Counted from the stretch's first letter, positions 1 through 8,865 are shown. The stretch: 64,000 nucleotides of DNA from Flavobacterium hercynium (GCF_002217285.1 NZ_MUGW01000025.1:1-64000); one strand, 5' to 3'. Notes: generated by a model not told the origin, from the sequence alone. Program-made: numbers and translations.

Positions 1-604
1 TAAATATACTTAAAGACTGTGATATATTTTAAAAAAAAATATCACTGTTTAAAAAAAAACAATTTTTTCTTAACCAACATGTTTAAGTTTAATTTCCTAA
101 AAATCTGAGCAATCTAAACACTCTAACTAAAATACTAAAAATCAATACTTTAAAATCTCAAAAAACAAAAAAAAACCACACTTTCTATTACAATTCATTA
201 TTATAGATAATTTTGCAAAGAAACGAACTCACAACGTAAAAATAACTTTAAATTCCACCACTATAGGACAAAATTTCAGCATAAAAACAAGTTTTTCAAA
301 TCAAAAATAAACAATCTTTTTCTTATTTTATACAACTAAATGTCTTAAAATTTTGAAAAAAAATACTATCTTAAAAACGAAAATCTACTTAAGACCATCA
401 AGGACATTACAAAATAACGTAATAATAGAAAAAAAACAAAACCAAAAAATAATAGATAAAGACATTTTTTAGCAAATAATTAAGAATTAATATTAATAAG
501 CTAAAATTTTCTGAAACAAAAAAAAAGGCATGAAATCATGCCTTTTTAGAATTGTACCATAAATTAATTTGATACATTTTATAAATGAATAATACTAACT
601 ATAA
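1..604. other. A+T-rich non-coding stretch at window start
   Basis: About 600 bases without a convincing gene. The stretch is extremely A+T-rich with many poly-A runs and no open frame with coding character. The only clear structure is the hairpin terminator at its right end, next to the stop codon of the leftward TonB-dependent receptor gene. No tRNA, riboswitch or clear promoter could be picked out. Confidence 0.6.
522..547 (-). terminator. Rho-independent terminator
   Basis: Perfect 12-base arms AAAAAGGCATGA and TCATGCCTTTTT around a 2-base AA loop, with T-runs usable on either strand. It lies about 60 bases beyond the stop codon of the leftward TonB-dependent receptor gene, so it most likely ends that transcript. 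Confidence 0.85.
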
Positions 605-2467
605 TTAAAAATTTACCAGCTTTACACCTAAACTAAACCATCTTGATGGAAGTGGAACTGCTCCTATTTCATAATACGTTGTATTAAATATATTTTGTGC
701 ATCTAAATATAATGTCACTTTTTTGATAGACTGACTTACTCTAAAATCATTTATCCAATATGATGGTCCTGTAACTCTTTGATTAAAACGAGTAGCAAAC
801 AATACAGTAAAATTTTTATGTTGAAAATCTACTGTATTCGTAACTTGATGTTCTAAAGAGGAAATTAGATATTTTGAAAAAACGTTAGGAATAACGTCTT
901 CAAATTTAAACTCTAAATAAGAATACGCCAAATTAACATTAAACTTAGAATCTTCAGAAATACTTACTCTGTAATTGGCTCGCATGTTAACCCCATTGGT
1001 ATTTAAGTTTCCATAGTTATTACTTTGCCAAGGGTTTGTAGTAACAGTTCTTGTCCAATCAATAAAATTGGTGATCTTTCTATAAAAGTAATTGGCATTA
1101 AAAGTAAAGTCACGTTTCAGATACTTTACACCTATTTCACTTTGAAAAGCATTTTCAGTATCTAAAGTAGGATTTCCAATATTTCCAGGACGCTGATTCA
1201 GATACAAATCTGTAAAAGATGGTATACGCTGGCTTGTCCCAATATTTCCTATTACTTTGAATGCATCCGTAATTGCATAACTCACGTCAAGTCCAGGATA
1301 TACCTGCCATTTATAATCAGAATTATAATTTGCATAAGCACCTACATTCACGTCTAACTTTTCAATAAAAGTAGTTCTGTATTGTAGATACACCCCAAAA
1401 TTATCGCGTTTATGCTCTCCTATATTAGAAGAACTAATATCCTCATTTCTAAACTCTGCACCAAATCCCAATTCTCCAGATTCCATTTTATAAGAATTGT
1501 TAAGTTCTGCTGCTAAAGCATTGGTGTAATGCTGACTTCTACCCGCATTTAGGTTTGTAATTCCGTAATAACGATAATCGTCATAATTATATCTGTAGCT
1601 TATTCTTGGCATCAACGACCATTTATCAGACAACCTATGTTTTGATTGTATAGCAGCAAAAGTAGTTTGTATTACTTCGCTGGAATTTTTATCACCCGGA
1701 GCAGCATAAAATCCGTTTGCGCCAAATCCGTTATTGATGTAACCAAATGAACTTAAAATTTCATTATTATCATTGACCTGATAATTTCCCTGATAGAAAA
1801 GTTTATTGTTTTCGAAATCAGTATTGTAACGGTATCCATTGCTTTTATCATGAGATGCAAAAAGAGAATGCTGGTGTTTTTCTTTACTTATAACACCGCC
1901 AACCTGAATTCCGGTACCATAAAAAGTATTCCCGGTATCTTGCGTATCTTTTTCAAAATTAGAACCTGCATACGTATTCACTAAAAATCCAGATTTGGTT
2001 GGTTTCTTGGTTATAATATTGATTGCACCAGTTAAACTATTTACTCCATAAGTAAGTGCCGCCGGACCACGAATGATTTCGATTCTCTCGATTACTTCAA
2101 CCGGAATAGGTAAGTTAAGCATATTATGTGCGGTTTGCGCATCGATAATTTTTGTCCCGTTTAAGAGTACAACTGTTTGTTCAAAGCTTCCTCCATCGAT
2201 ACTAACGTCGGCCTGGCTTCCGAAAGGACCTCTTTGTCGCAAATCTACACCATTTGCATATTGCAAAATTTCCTGAATAGATCTTCCCGGTAATTTTTCG
2301 ATTGCAACTTTGTCTATTACATAAACGTTTCTGTTCTTTTTAGAAATTGGTGTGCTAAATCTGTTTTCCTGAATAATTACTTCATCAATATTAATAGTAT
2401 CCTTTTGTACCTGAGCTGATAAATTAATAGTGATAAGCCCTAGTATCGCAAAATAAAGTTTTGTCAT
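605..2467 (-). CDS. TonB-dependent outer-membrane receptor, BtuB-like
   Basis: A 620-residue outer-membrane transporter with an N-terminal signal peptide (residues 1-18, ending SAQ). There is no carboxypeptidase-like extension. The plug starts near residue 25 and shows the family motifs SIDGGSFEQTVVLLNG and IEIIRGPAALTYG. A 22-strand-type barrel follows, ending in an aromatic residue (KLVNF), as expected for BAM insertion. The length fits compact vitamin or siderophore receptors. The substrate is unknown. BtuB resemblance is at fold level only, and the short upstream region leaves no room for a cobalamin riboswitch. Its promoter (TACTTTTG on the minus strand, 2484-2491) overlaps the inverted repeat shared with the divergent MocR-type gene, so that regulator probably controls it. 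Confidence 0.9.
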   Translation of the reverse strand: MTKLYFAILGLITINLSAQVQKDTINIDEVIIQENRFSTPISKKNRNVYVIDKVAIEKLPGRSIQEILQYANGVDLRQRGPFGSQADVSIDGGSFEQTVVLLNGTKIIDAQTAHNMLNLPIPVEVIERIEIIRGPAALTYGVNSLTGAINIITKKPTKSGFLVNTYAGSNFEKDTQDTGNTFYGTGIQVGGVISKEKHQHSLFASHDKSNGYRYNTDFENNKLFYQGNYQVNDNNEILSSFGYINNGFGANGFYAAPGDKNSSEVIQTTFAAIQSKHRLSDKWSLMPRISYRYNYDDYRYYGITNLNAGRSQHYTNALAAELNNSYKMESGELGFGAEFRNEDISSSNIGEHKRDNFGVYLQYRTTFIEKLDVNVGAYANYNSDYKWQVYPGLDVSYAITDAFKVIGNIGTSQRIPSFTDLYLNQRPGNIGNPTLDTENAFQSEIGVKYLKRDFTFNANYFYRKITNFIDWTRTVTTNPWQSNNYGNLNTNGVNMRANYRVSISEDSKFNVNLAYSYLEFKFEDVIPNVFSKYLISSLEHQVTNTVDFQHKNFTVLFATRFNQRVTGPSYWINDFRVSQSIKKVTLYLDAQNIFNTTYYEIGAVPLPSRWFSLGVKLVNF

Positions 2468-2487
2468 TTGTTTTAATTTTTTGCAAA

Positions 2488-2509
2488 AGTAGTATCTTGC
2501 CGTACTACT
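2488..2509. promoter_or_regulatory. Divergent promoter with 7-8-7 inverted-repeat operator
   Basis: Perfect inverted repeat AGTAGTA (2488-2494) and TACTACT (2503-2509) with an 8-base spacer, in the 43 bases between two divergent genes. The left arm overlaps the exact -7 element TACTTTTG of the leftward receptor gene. A weaker -7-like TATCTTG (2493-2499) faces right. One bound dimer could therefore control both promoters. The likely ligand is the neighbouring GntR/MocR-type protein; this is inference. Confidence 0.65.
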
Positions 2510-2531
2510 AATGTATACCAGTTTTTTAAAA

Positions 2532-4028
2532 ATGGATAGTCCGGTTCAAATTCCCTTTAAAAGTTTCATTCAGCTTAAATCTGAAGATACTACAGCGCTA
2601 TATCTGCAAATCGTATTTGAGTTTATAAAAGCCATTCAAATTGGGCTACTTCCCGAAGGTACAAAACTTCCGGGAACGCGTATTTTATGCAAACTGCTTA
2701 ACGTTAACAGAAACACGCTTATCAAGGCTTTTCAGGATTTAGAGCTACAAGGATGGATCGAAATTTTACCCAATAAGGGAACTTTTATTTTGTCTGAAAA
2801 ACAATTAAAAAACAAACCGGAATTTATCTCCCCTTCAACCAAAAATACTTCAAAAGTCAATTCAGGTTTTACTTTTAAAAATTCTGCAATACTTGAAAAT
2901 CCGAAAGAAACAAGTGACCTTCCCTATCAATTTAATGATGGATTACCCGATTTAAGACTCGTTCAGACCGATGTGCTGGCAAGGCTTTATGTTTCGAAAT
3001 TAAAAAGTCAGAAAAGCTTAAAAACCTGGGAACAGATTCAAATACAATCACATTTAAATTTTAAAACGCATTTTTCAAATTTTTTAAATCTGACACGTGG
3101 CATTCGGATTTCGGCATCTAATATTCTAACAACAAGCAGTCATGAAATAAGTTTATATCTGGTCACAAAATTACTTATTTCGCCAGGTGATAAAGTTATA
3201 GTTGCTTCTCCTGGTTATTATATATCTAATATGACATTAACCGACAGCGGTGCTCATATTATTTCGATTCCGGTTGACAAAGACGGAATTAGTACGGAAA
3301 AATTAAAAGAAATTTGCCAAAAACAGCAAATACGCATTTTATACCTTACTTCAAATTACCATTATCCTACTACAACTTCTCTCAGTGCTAAGCGAAGAAT
3401 GGAGGTACTAGAACTTGCCAACTTGTACGGTTTTGTTATTATAGAAGACGATTACGATTTTGATTTTCATTATGATAACAATCCAGTATTACCACTTGCT
3501 GCTTTAGACACAAATGAAAGAATTGTTTACATCGGCTCCTTTGGAAGATCATTGCCGGCTGGATTTGGATACGGATTTATTGCTGCTCCAGCTGCTTTTA
3601 TAAAGGAGCTTGAAAAACATCAAAATATTTTGGAACCCGGAATAGATGTAATTAAAGAACAAGTTCTAACTGATTGGATTCGGGAAGGTGAAGTGCATCG
3701 CTTGTCTAAAAAAAACAAAAAAATATATAAAGAACGTAGGGATTATTTTGTCTCGTTATTGAAAGAGAAATTGGGTGCTAAAATAAAATTTCAAATTCCA
3801 GTTCGAGGTTTGGCTATTTGGGTAGAATGGCAAAATAAATTCAACCTGGTTCAATTGCAAAAAACATGTGCTTCAAACGGATTGTTTTTACCAAAAACGG
3901 TTTTGTATCAAACCAAAGATGTTACTGCAACACGCTTGGGCTTTGGCCATCTGGATAAAATTGAAATGGAAAACGCGATAACAATTTTAAATACTTCTCT
4001 TGAAACTATTTTGAATGACGTTCTCTAA
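2532..4028 (+). CDS. MocR/PdxR-type GntR regulator lacking the PLP lysine
   Basis: GntR-type winged helix (about residues 20-95: LYLQIVFEFIKAIQIG, LPGTRILCKLLNVNRNTLIKA) fused to a fold-type I aminotransferase domain. The family normally binds PLP through a lysine in SxSK. Here that position reads IGSFGRSLPAG, so Lys is Arg (codon 3546-3548). The downstream phosphate-binding Arg of the usual LRLGY is also missing. The Asp that contacts the pyridine nitrogen (IEDDYD) and the C-terminal Arg (TRLGF) remain. The protein may bind PLP without a Schiff base or use another effector. An ATG at 2511 is possible but would sit about 5 bases from the predicted transcription start; 2532 is preferred. Confidence 0.88.
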   Translation: MDSPVQIPFKSFIQLKSEDTTALYLQIVFEFIKAIQIGLLPEGTKLPGTRILCKLLNVNRNTLIKAFQDLELQGWIEILPNKGTFILSEKQLKNKPEFISPSTKNTSKVNSGFTFKNSAILENPKETSDLPYQFNDGLPDLRLVQTDVLARLYVSKLKSQKSLKTWEQIQIQSHLNFKTHFSNFLNLTRGIRISASNILTTSSHEISLYLVTKLLISPGDKVIVASPGYYISNMTLTDSGAHIISIPVDKDGISTEKLKEICQKQQIRILYLTSNYHYPTTTSLSAKRRMEVLELANLYGFVIIEDDYDFDFHYDNNPVLPLAALDTNERIVYIGSFGRSLPAGFGYGFIAAPAAFIKELEKHQNILEPGIDVIKEQVLTDWIREGEVHRLSKKNKKIYKERRDYFVSLLKEKLGAKIKFQIPVRGLAIWVEWQNKFNLVQLQKTCASNGLFLPKTVLYQTKDVTATRLGFGHLDKIEMENAITILNTSLETILNDVL

Positions 4029-4156
4029 AAAACAAATACTTTTAACTTGATTGGAATTTCATTGATAAATAAAGAAGACACTGTTTACATTGCATATATC
4101 TGACAATTATATAATTAGGTATTTTAATTCTATAAAAAAAATGCTTTCTATAGCTT

Positions 4157-4164
4157 TAACTTTG
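4157..4164 (+). promoter_or_regulatory. Predicted -7 element
   Basis: TAACTTTG matches the Bacteroidota -7 consensus TAnnTTTG exactly and lies about 90 bases before the start of the 84-residue gene. The -33 element is not clear. Confidence 0.45.
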
Positions 4165-4254
4165 AAATAGAAGGAAAAAATGAATTCCAAATTCATTTAA
4201 ATTTCCACACAAACGATAATCGTATTTTAATGTTTAATTCTAAAATTTAAAGTT

Positions 4255-4509
4255 ATGGCAAGTTTATTTAACCCAGTAACTCCTGAAAATCCAGGATATT
4301 ACGTCGAAAAAAAAATAACACCAATTGCAGCTAATAAAATATTATGTGCCGGAGGTGGTTCTTTCTTATTAGGAAAAGCGCTAAAACTAGTGGGTCAAAA
4401 AAAGATTGGTTCCTTTATTGGCTCATGGGCACTTCCTTTATTGGTAGTAGGCGGATACCGAAAAATTACTGATTCTTTAGATGCAGAAAGCAATAAGGGA
4501 GCAATGTAA
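4255..4509 (+). CDS. Small hypothetical membrane protein
   Basis: An 84-residue protein that I do not recognise. It has no signal peptide. Two short hydrophobic segments (about residues 33-48 and 55-67, the second ALPLLVVGGY) flank a basic turn KKIGSFIG, suggesting a helical hairpin in or at the inner membrane. The N-terminus NPVTPENPGYYVEKK is hydrophilic. It has its own -7 element and is followed by a hairpin, so it is probably a single-gene unit between the MocR and LacI genes. The function cannot be inferred. Confidence 0.65.
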   Translation: MASLFNPVTPENPGYYVEKKITPIAANKILCAGGGSFLLGKALKLVGQKKIGSFIGSWALPLLVVGGYRKITDSLDAESNKGAM

Positions 4510-4534
4510 ATTAAAATTAATTCTATTATGAAAA

Positions 4535-4558
4535 GGGGCTATAAATATTTATAGTCCC
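4535..4558 (+). terminator. Hairpin after the small membrane-protein gene
   Basis: GGGGCTATAAAT pairs with ATTTATAGTCCC with one G-U pair. The U-run is delayed rather than immediate, so it is a weak terminator or a 3-prime stabilising hairpin. Confidence 0.5.
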
Positions 4559-4602
4559 GAGATGCTTATTATTTCTTATTCATTTTTTTGAAATTTGAGT
4601 TT

Positions 4603-4630
4603 ACTTAAACGTTTAAGTTAACTATATTTG
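4603..4630 (+). promoter_or_regulatory. LacI-type operator and -7 box of the regulator gene
   Basis: Perfect 16-base palindrome ACTTAAAC/GTTTAAGT (4603-4618), followed at once by an exact -7 element TATATTTG (4623-4630). A bound repressor would block this promoter, so autorepression is expected. The same core (TTAAACGTTTAA) recurs at 5693-5704 in front of the sugar-kinase operon. Confidence 0.75.
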
Positions 4631-4648
4631 CACTTTGAAAACGATATA

Positions 4649-5671
4649 GTGAAGAGAATTTCAATTAAAGATGTAGCATTAAAAGCGGGTGTATCTATCG
4701 CTTCAGTATCTTATGTGCTTAACAATAAGATCGATAGCCGCATTAGTAAAGACACTATAGAAAAAGTTAAAAAAGCTGCTGAAGAGCTCAACTATCGCCC
4801 TAATAATGTTGCAAAAAGTCTTAAAACACAGCGTACACACATTATTGGATTAATAGTAGCCGATATTGCAAACCCTTATTTTTCGCAGATTGCCAGAATT
4901 ATAGAAGATGAAGCCAACAAAATTGGCTATACGCTGTTGATAGGCAGTTCTGATGAAAATGCAGAAAAATTTGAATCGCTAATCAATATGTTTTGTGACC
5001 GTCAAGCGGATGGACTAATCATTGCTCCCGTTGAAAATACAGCAATTCATTTACAAAAATTAGAAAAGCAAAAAATGCCATTTGTGCTAATTGATCGTTT
5101 TTTAGATAATATTGACGCGAGCAGTATACAGATCAACAATTACGAAATTAGCCAAAAAGTAACGGAACATCTTATTGCCAATGGTTACAAAAATATAGTG
5201 CTTGTAGCTTATAAAACGGCATTAAAGCATTTATTACAGCGAAACTTAGGATTTGTAGATACTTTAGAAAGAGAAAAATTAAAACATCAAAATGCTGTTT
5301 TAAACATTGACAAAGATGCCATTGATGATGATATCAATTTAGGTTTGGATCATTTATTTCAATCTAAAACACAACAACCCGATGCCATATTTTTTACGAG
5401 TAATAAATTAGCGGTATCAGGACTTAAAAAATTAGTACAACTTAGTCTAAACGTTCCTACTGATGTAGCGGTTGTTGCTTTTGATGAAGCAGAGGCTTAC
5501 GAGCTTTTTACTACACCCATTACATTTGTAAAACAGCCTCTTGCATTAATAGGAAGGACAGCGGTACAAATGCTGAATACCAAAATTTCAGATCGACTAA
5601 CGCCAATTGAACATATTGTCCTAGAGGCTGAATTACGTATTGGTCAGTCTTCAAAACTTAAATCTACTTAA
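4649..5671 (+). CDS. LacI-family sugar-responsive repressor
   Basis: N-terminal LacI helix-turn-helix (KRISIKDVALKAGVSIASVS, then YVLNNK and the hinge RPNNVAKSLKTQ), followed by a periplasmic-binding-protein-like effector domain with VADIANPYFSQIA and IDRF. The length, about 340 residues, is normal. A TTG at 4628 gives a longer frame but lies inside the predicted -7 box, so it cannot be translated from that promoter. GTG at 4649 gives a canonical MKRISIKDVA start. It probably represses itself and the kinase, permease and epimerase operon that follows, with a sugar or sugar phosphate as inducer (inference from operator positions). Confidence 0.88.
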   Translation: MKRISIKDVALKAGVSIASVSYVLNNKIDSRISKDTIEKVKKAAEELNYRPNNVAKSLKTQRTHIIGLIVADIANPYFSQIARIIEDEANKIGYTLLIGSSDENAEKFESLINMFCDRQADGLIIAPVENTAIHLQKLEKQKMPFVLIDRFLDNIDASSIQINNYEISQKVTEHLIANGYKNIVLVAYKTALKHLLQRNLGFVDTLEREKLKHQNAVLNIDKDAIDDDINLGLDHLFQSKTQQPDAIFFTSNKLAVSGLKKLVQLSLNVPTDVAVVAFDEAEAYELFTTPITFVKQPLALIGRTAVQMLNTKISDRLTPIEHIVLEAELRIGQSSKLKST

Positions 5672-5683
5672 CTTTTTTATTTA

Positions 5684-5705
5684 CTACTTTGCTTAAACGT
5701 TTAAT
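5684..5705 (+). promoter_or_regulatory. LacI-type operator before the sugar-kinase operon
   Basis: TTAAACGTTTAA (5693-5704) shares its 12-base core with the operator upstream of the LacI-type gene. It directly follows a -7-like CTACTTTG (5684-5691, imperfect), placing the operator over the transcription start. Confidence 0.7.
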
Positions 5706-5724
5706 CTAACAAAAAGAAACAATT

Positions 5725-6648
5725 ATGAAAAACCAACCCACTACCCCATCAATATTCTGTTACGGAGAAGTTCTATGGGATATCTTTCCGGAAGGAGCAA
5801 GAGCTGGCGGAGCACCGTTTAATGTAGCCTATAATTTAACCCGAATGGGAATTGACGCACACATGATAAGTCGTGTTGGAAATGACAAATTGGGTAACGA
5901 TTTGATGGCTCAATTAACAGATTGGAACATTCCGACAGAAGACAGTCAGACAGATCTTGTTTACCCAACCGGAACTGTTATTGCTCATATAGATGAACAT
6001 AACGAAGCACATTACGATATTATACAACCTGTTGCATGGGACTTTATTGAATTTAGAGACGATTATACTCAAAAAGTAAGCGATGCTGCTGCTTTTGTTT
6101 TTGGAAGTCTTATTACAAGAAATGCAACGTCAAGAAACACACTTTTTGAATTATTAGAAATTGCAAAATATAAAGTTTTTGATGTCAATATTCGTCCACC
6201 TTTTTCTTCATCAGAAGTGATTAAAGAGCTGCTGTATAAATCAGATTTGGTTAAAATGAATAAAGCAGAATTGAGACTTATTTTAGATTTTCTGAACAAA
6301 GAATATACTACTGAAGATGATGGAATTCGTTTTGTACAGGACACTTTCAGCATCAAAGAAATACTTGTAAGCAAAGGAAGCAAAGGGGCTGTTTACTACA
6401 ATGAAAATGCCAGATTCGAAGCTCCGGCCGTTCCTGTTACCATACAAGATACTGTTGGAAGCGGTGATTCTTTTCTTGCCGGTTTTTTATCTAAAAGAAT
6501 TTTGAATGCTGATCCTGAAGAAATTATGAATCAGGCCACAGCACTTGGTGCTTTTATTACATCAAAAGAAGGCGCTTGTCCTAACTATACGATCGAAGAT
6601 TTCGAAAACTTTCGAAAAAAAAATGATCCAACATGGAAAACTATTTAA
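5725..6648 (+). CDS. PfkB-family carbohydrate kinase, probable fructokinase
   Basis: A 307-residue ribokinase-fold kinase. The N-terminal signature GEVLWDIFPEGARAGGAPFNVAYN fits fructokinase-like PfkB proteins (family motif GGAPxNVA). The C-terminal signature DTVGSGDSFLAGFL contains the catalytic Asp of the GAGD-type anion hole. The expected reaction is ATP-dependent phosphorylation of a sugar, most likely fructose to fructose-6-phosphate. It is the first gene of an operon with an FHS permease (22 bases downstream) and a ketose 3-epimerase, under a LacI-type operator. A role in rare-ketose catabolism is inferred from this context; ribose or another sugar cannot be excluded. Confidence 0.88.
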   Translation: MKNQPTTPSIFCYGEVLWDIFPEGARAGGAPFNVAYNLTRMGIDAHMISRVGNDKLGNDLMAQLTDWNIPTEDSQTDLVYPTGTVIAHIDEHNEAHYDIIQPVAWDFIEFRDDYTQKVSDAAAFVFGSLITRNATSRNTLFELLEIAKYKVFDVNIRPPFSSSEVIKELLYKSDLVKMNKAELRLILDFLNKEYTTEDDGIRFVQDTFSIKEILVSKGSKGAVYYNENARFEAPAVPVTIQDTVGSGDSFLAGFLSKRILNADPEEIMNQATALGAFITSKEGACPNYTIEDFENFRKKNDPTWKTI

Positions 6649-6670
6649 TCGCTACTAACTATTTATTATA

Positions 6671-7915
6671 ATGTCTGAGGCAAAATTTACCGAAAAAAAA
6701 TACACCATTACCTTAATTTTTGTGATCTCCCTTTTTCTATTTTGGGCGATTGCTATAACGATGGGCGATGTATTAAATAAGCATTTCCAAAATGTACTGC
6801 ATATTACAAAATCCGAATCGGGTTTGGTACAATTATCCATTTTTGGAGCTTATGCCATAATGGGAATTCCCGCGGGATTGTTCATGAAAAAATATGGCTA
6901 TAAAAAAGGAGTTCTATTAGGATTGCTTCTATATGCATTGGGCGCTTTTCTTTTTGTTCCTGCTGCTCAAAACGAATCTTTTTCTTATTTTAGAATTGCT
7001 TTGTTTATTCTGGCTTCGGGACTTGCTACACTGGAAACTGTAGCACATCCGTTTGTAGCAGCTCTCGGAGACGAACGCACGAGTGATCAGCGTATTAATT
7101 TTGCTCAGTCGTTTAATGGTTTAGGCGCTATTATTGGTCCTTTGCTTGGTGGCTTTTTTATTTTAAATACAGAAGGAACAGCTGGTTTAGAATCAGTTAA
7201 AACATTGTACATGATTATTGGTGGTATCATTCTAACCATTGCTATTGCATTTTGGTTTATAAAAGTTCCCTCGCTGAAAGATGCTCATGGCGGACATGAA
7301 GATAATACTGTTGAAACTGAAAATCATGATGTAATTGTAAATGCTCCGCTATATCGTCAGAGACATTTTATGTGGGCGGTTGTGGCACAGTTTTTTAATA
7401 TTGGAGCACAAGGTGGCACGTGGGCTTACTTCATCAATTATGGAGTAGAAAAAACGGGGCTTGCCGATAATCAGGTTGCCTATTATTTTTCTTTAAGTAT
7501 GGCCATGATGATGATTGGTCGTTTTATAGGAACCTTTTTAATGCGCTACATTGCGCCTAATAAATTATTAGCGATCTATTGTTTAGCGAATATTGTATTG
7601 TGTCTTGTAATCTCGCAAAGTTTAGGTTGGATTTCATTTACAGCATTAATTTTACTCAACTTCTTTTTAAGTGTTATGTATCCAACAATTTTTAGTTTAG
7701 GACTAAAAAAACTGGGAAATAAAACAGAACAAGCTTCGTCTTTTTTGGTGATGGCAATGTTTGGAGGCGCAGTCTTTCCTCCTATTATGGGATTAGTAGC
7801 CAACACAAATATTGCGTATGCTTATCTTTTGCCAATTATTTGTTATCTTGTAATCTTTCTGTTTGCTGTACAATTTTCTAAGCCTAAAACACTTGGAATG
7901 CTAGTTCAAAAATAA
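6671..7915 (+). CDS. FHS-family sugar:H+ symporter (MFS)
   Basis: A 414-residue inner-membrane permease with 12 predicted helices, of the fucose/glucose/galactose (FucP/GlcP-like) branch of the MFS. Visible family features are GDVLNKHFQNVLHI near the first helix, the early LFMKKYGYKKG loop, QSFNGLGAIIGPLLGG in helix 5, and the C-half FLVMAMFGGAVFPPIMG. The central loop around residues 210-225 is acidic and His-containing (HGGHEDNTVETENHD). It is second in the kinase operon and presumably brings in the ketose that the flanking enzymes process. The exact sugar cannot be read from the sequence. Confidence 0.88.
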   Translation: MSEAKFTEKKYTITLIFVISLFLFWAIAITMGDVLNKHFQNVLHITKSESGLVQLSIFGAYAIMGIPAGLFMKKYGYKKGVLLGLLLYALGAFLFVPAAQNESFSYFRIALFILASGLATLETVAHPFVAALGDERTSDQRINFAQSFNGLGAIIGPLLGGFFILNTEGTAGLESVKTLYMIIGGIILTIAIAFWFIKVPSLKDAHGGHEDNTVETENHDVIVNAPLYRQRHFMWAVVAQFFNIGAQGGTWAYFINYGVEKTGLADNQVAYYFSLSMAMMMIGRFIGTFLMRYIAPNKLLAIYCLANIVLCLVISQSLGWISFTALILLNFFLSVMYPTIFSLGLKKLGNKTEQASSFLVMAMFGGAVFPPIMGLVANTNIAYAYLLPIICYLVIFLFAVQFSKPKTLGMLVQK

Positions 7916-7935
7916 ATCTCTTAAAATAAAATTAC

Positions 7936-8784
7936 ATGAATATAAAATTTGGTGCATCACTACTCTCATGGATAACTCCGATTTGGACAGAAGAAGCTGG
8001 TCAATATGCTATAAAAAAAACAGCTCAGGCTGGTTTTGACTTAATCGAAATTCTCTTGCCAATCGATATGGAAATCGACGCTGTTGCTGTAAAAAAACAA
8101 CTTAGCGATAACAAAATTGATGTAGTCTGCTCACTAAATTTACCTAAAGAAGCACATATTCCGTTTTATCCAAGGGGAGCTTCTGAGTTGATTTTTAAAG
8201 CCCTGGAAAAAACGGCTGAATTAGAAAGTACTTTTTTAGGAGGTGTTCTGCATAGCGGTATTGGCGTATTTTCCGGTAATCCGCTTACATCAGCAGAGAA
8301 AGATATTGTCGTGAATGTATTGGGCGAAGCTGCACTTTATGCTGAAAAACTCGGTATAACGATTGGTATAGAACCTATAAACAGATACGAAAGTTATGTT
8401 TGTAATACGGCTGCCAATGTTTTGGAAGTCATTGAACAAACAAATGCTCCAAACCTTGCTGTTCATCTTGATACTTTTCACATGAATATTGAAGAAAACA
8501 ATTTTTACGATCCGATAATAGCAGCAGGTTCAAAGCTTAAGCACATACATATCACCGAAAGTCACCGTGGTATGTTAGGCGAAGGAAATGTAAATTGGGA
8601 TCAGTTTGTTGACGCCTTAAAGACTATAAATTTTGATGGAAATTTGGTACTAGAAAATTTTTCATCTTCTATAACGGGAATGCAACAAGCCGTTTCATTA
8701 TGGCAACCTTCCCTTTATAATGCTCAGGATTTAGCCGTGGGAAGCTTACATTTCATCAAAGAAAAAATTAAAAACACGATATAA
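7936..8784 (+). CDS. D-tagatose/D-psicose 3-epimerase family protein
   Basis: A 282-residue TIM barrel that closely follows the ketose 3-epimerase pattern. Metal ligands appear in order: Glu in IGIEPINRYE, Asp in HLDTFHMNIEE, His in LKHIHITES and Glu in NLVLENF. ALHS-like VLHSGIG is also present, and the C-terminus SLWQPSLY resembles the dimer segment of characterised epimerases. The expected reaction is C3 epimerisation of free ketoses (psicose to fructose, or tagatose to sorbose). With the fructokinase-like and permease genes just upstream in the same operon, this suggests a psicose or tagatose route into glycolysis. A simple sugar-phosphate isomerase role is the main alternative. Confidence 0.85.
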   Translation: MNIKFGASLLSWITPIWTEEAGQYAIKKTAQAGFDLIEILLPIDMEIDAVAVKKQLSDNKIDVVCSLNLPKEAHIPFYPRGASELIFKALEKTAELESTFLGGVLHSGIGVFSGNPLTSAEKDIVVNVLGEAALYAEKLGITIGIEPINRYESYVCNTAANVLEVIEQTNAPNLAVHLDTFHMNIEENNFYDPIIAAGSKLKHIHITESHRGMLGEGNVNWDQFVDALKTINFDGNLVLENFSSSITGMQQAVSLWQPSLYNAQDLAVGSLHFIKEKIKNTI

Positions 8785-8819
8785 ATTATTATTGCTTATA
8801 ATTTTAAACATATTAAAAA

Positions 8820-8851
8820 GGGAGAAATGTAAAATACATTTCTCCCTTTTT
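8820..8851 (+). terminator. Rho-independent terminator of the epimerase operon
   Basis: Perfect 12-base arms GGGAGAAATGTA and TACATTTCTCCC with a 3-base loop, followed by TTTTT. It closes the kinase, permease and epimerase operon. Confidence 0.92.
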
Positions 8852-8865
8852 CAATTATTATTTAA

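Noticed and set aside
2468..2510. Cobalamin riboswitch upstream of the BtuB-like receptor
   Set aside because: Only 43 bases separate the divergent genes, far too short for a B12 aptamer, and no B12-box was seen.
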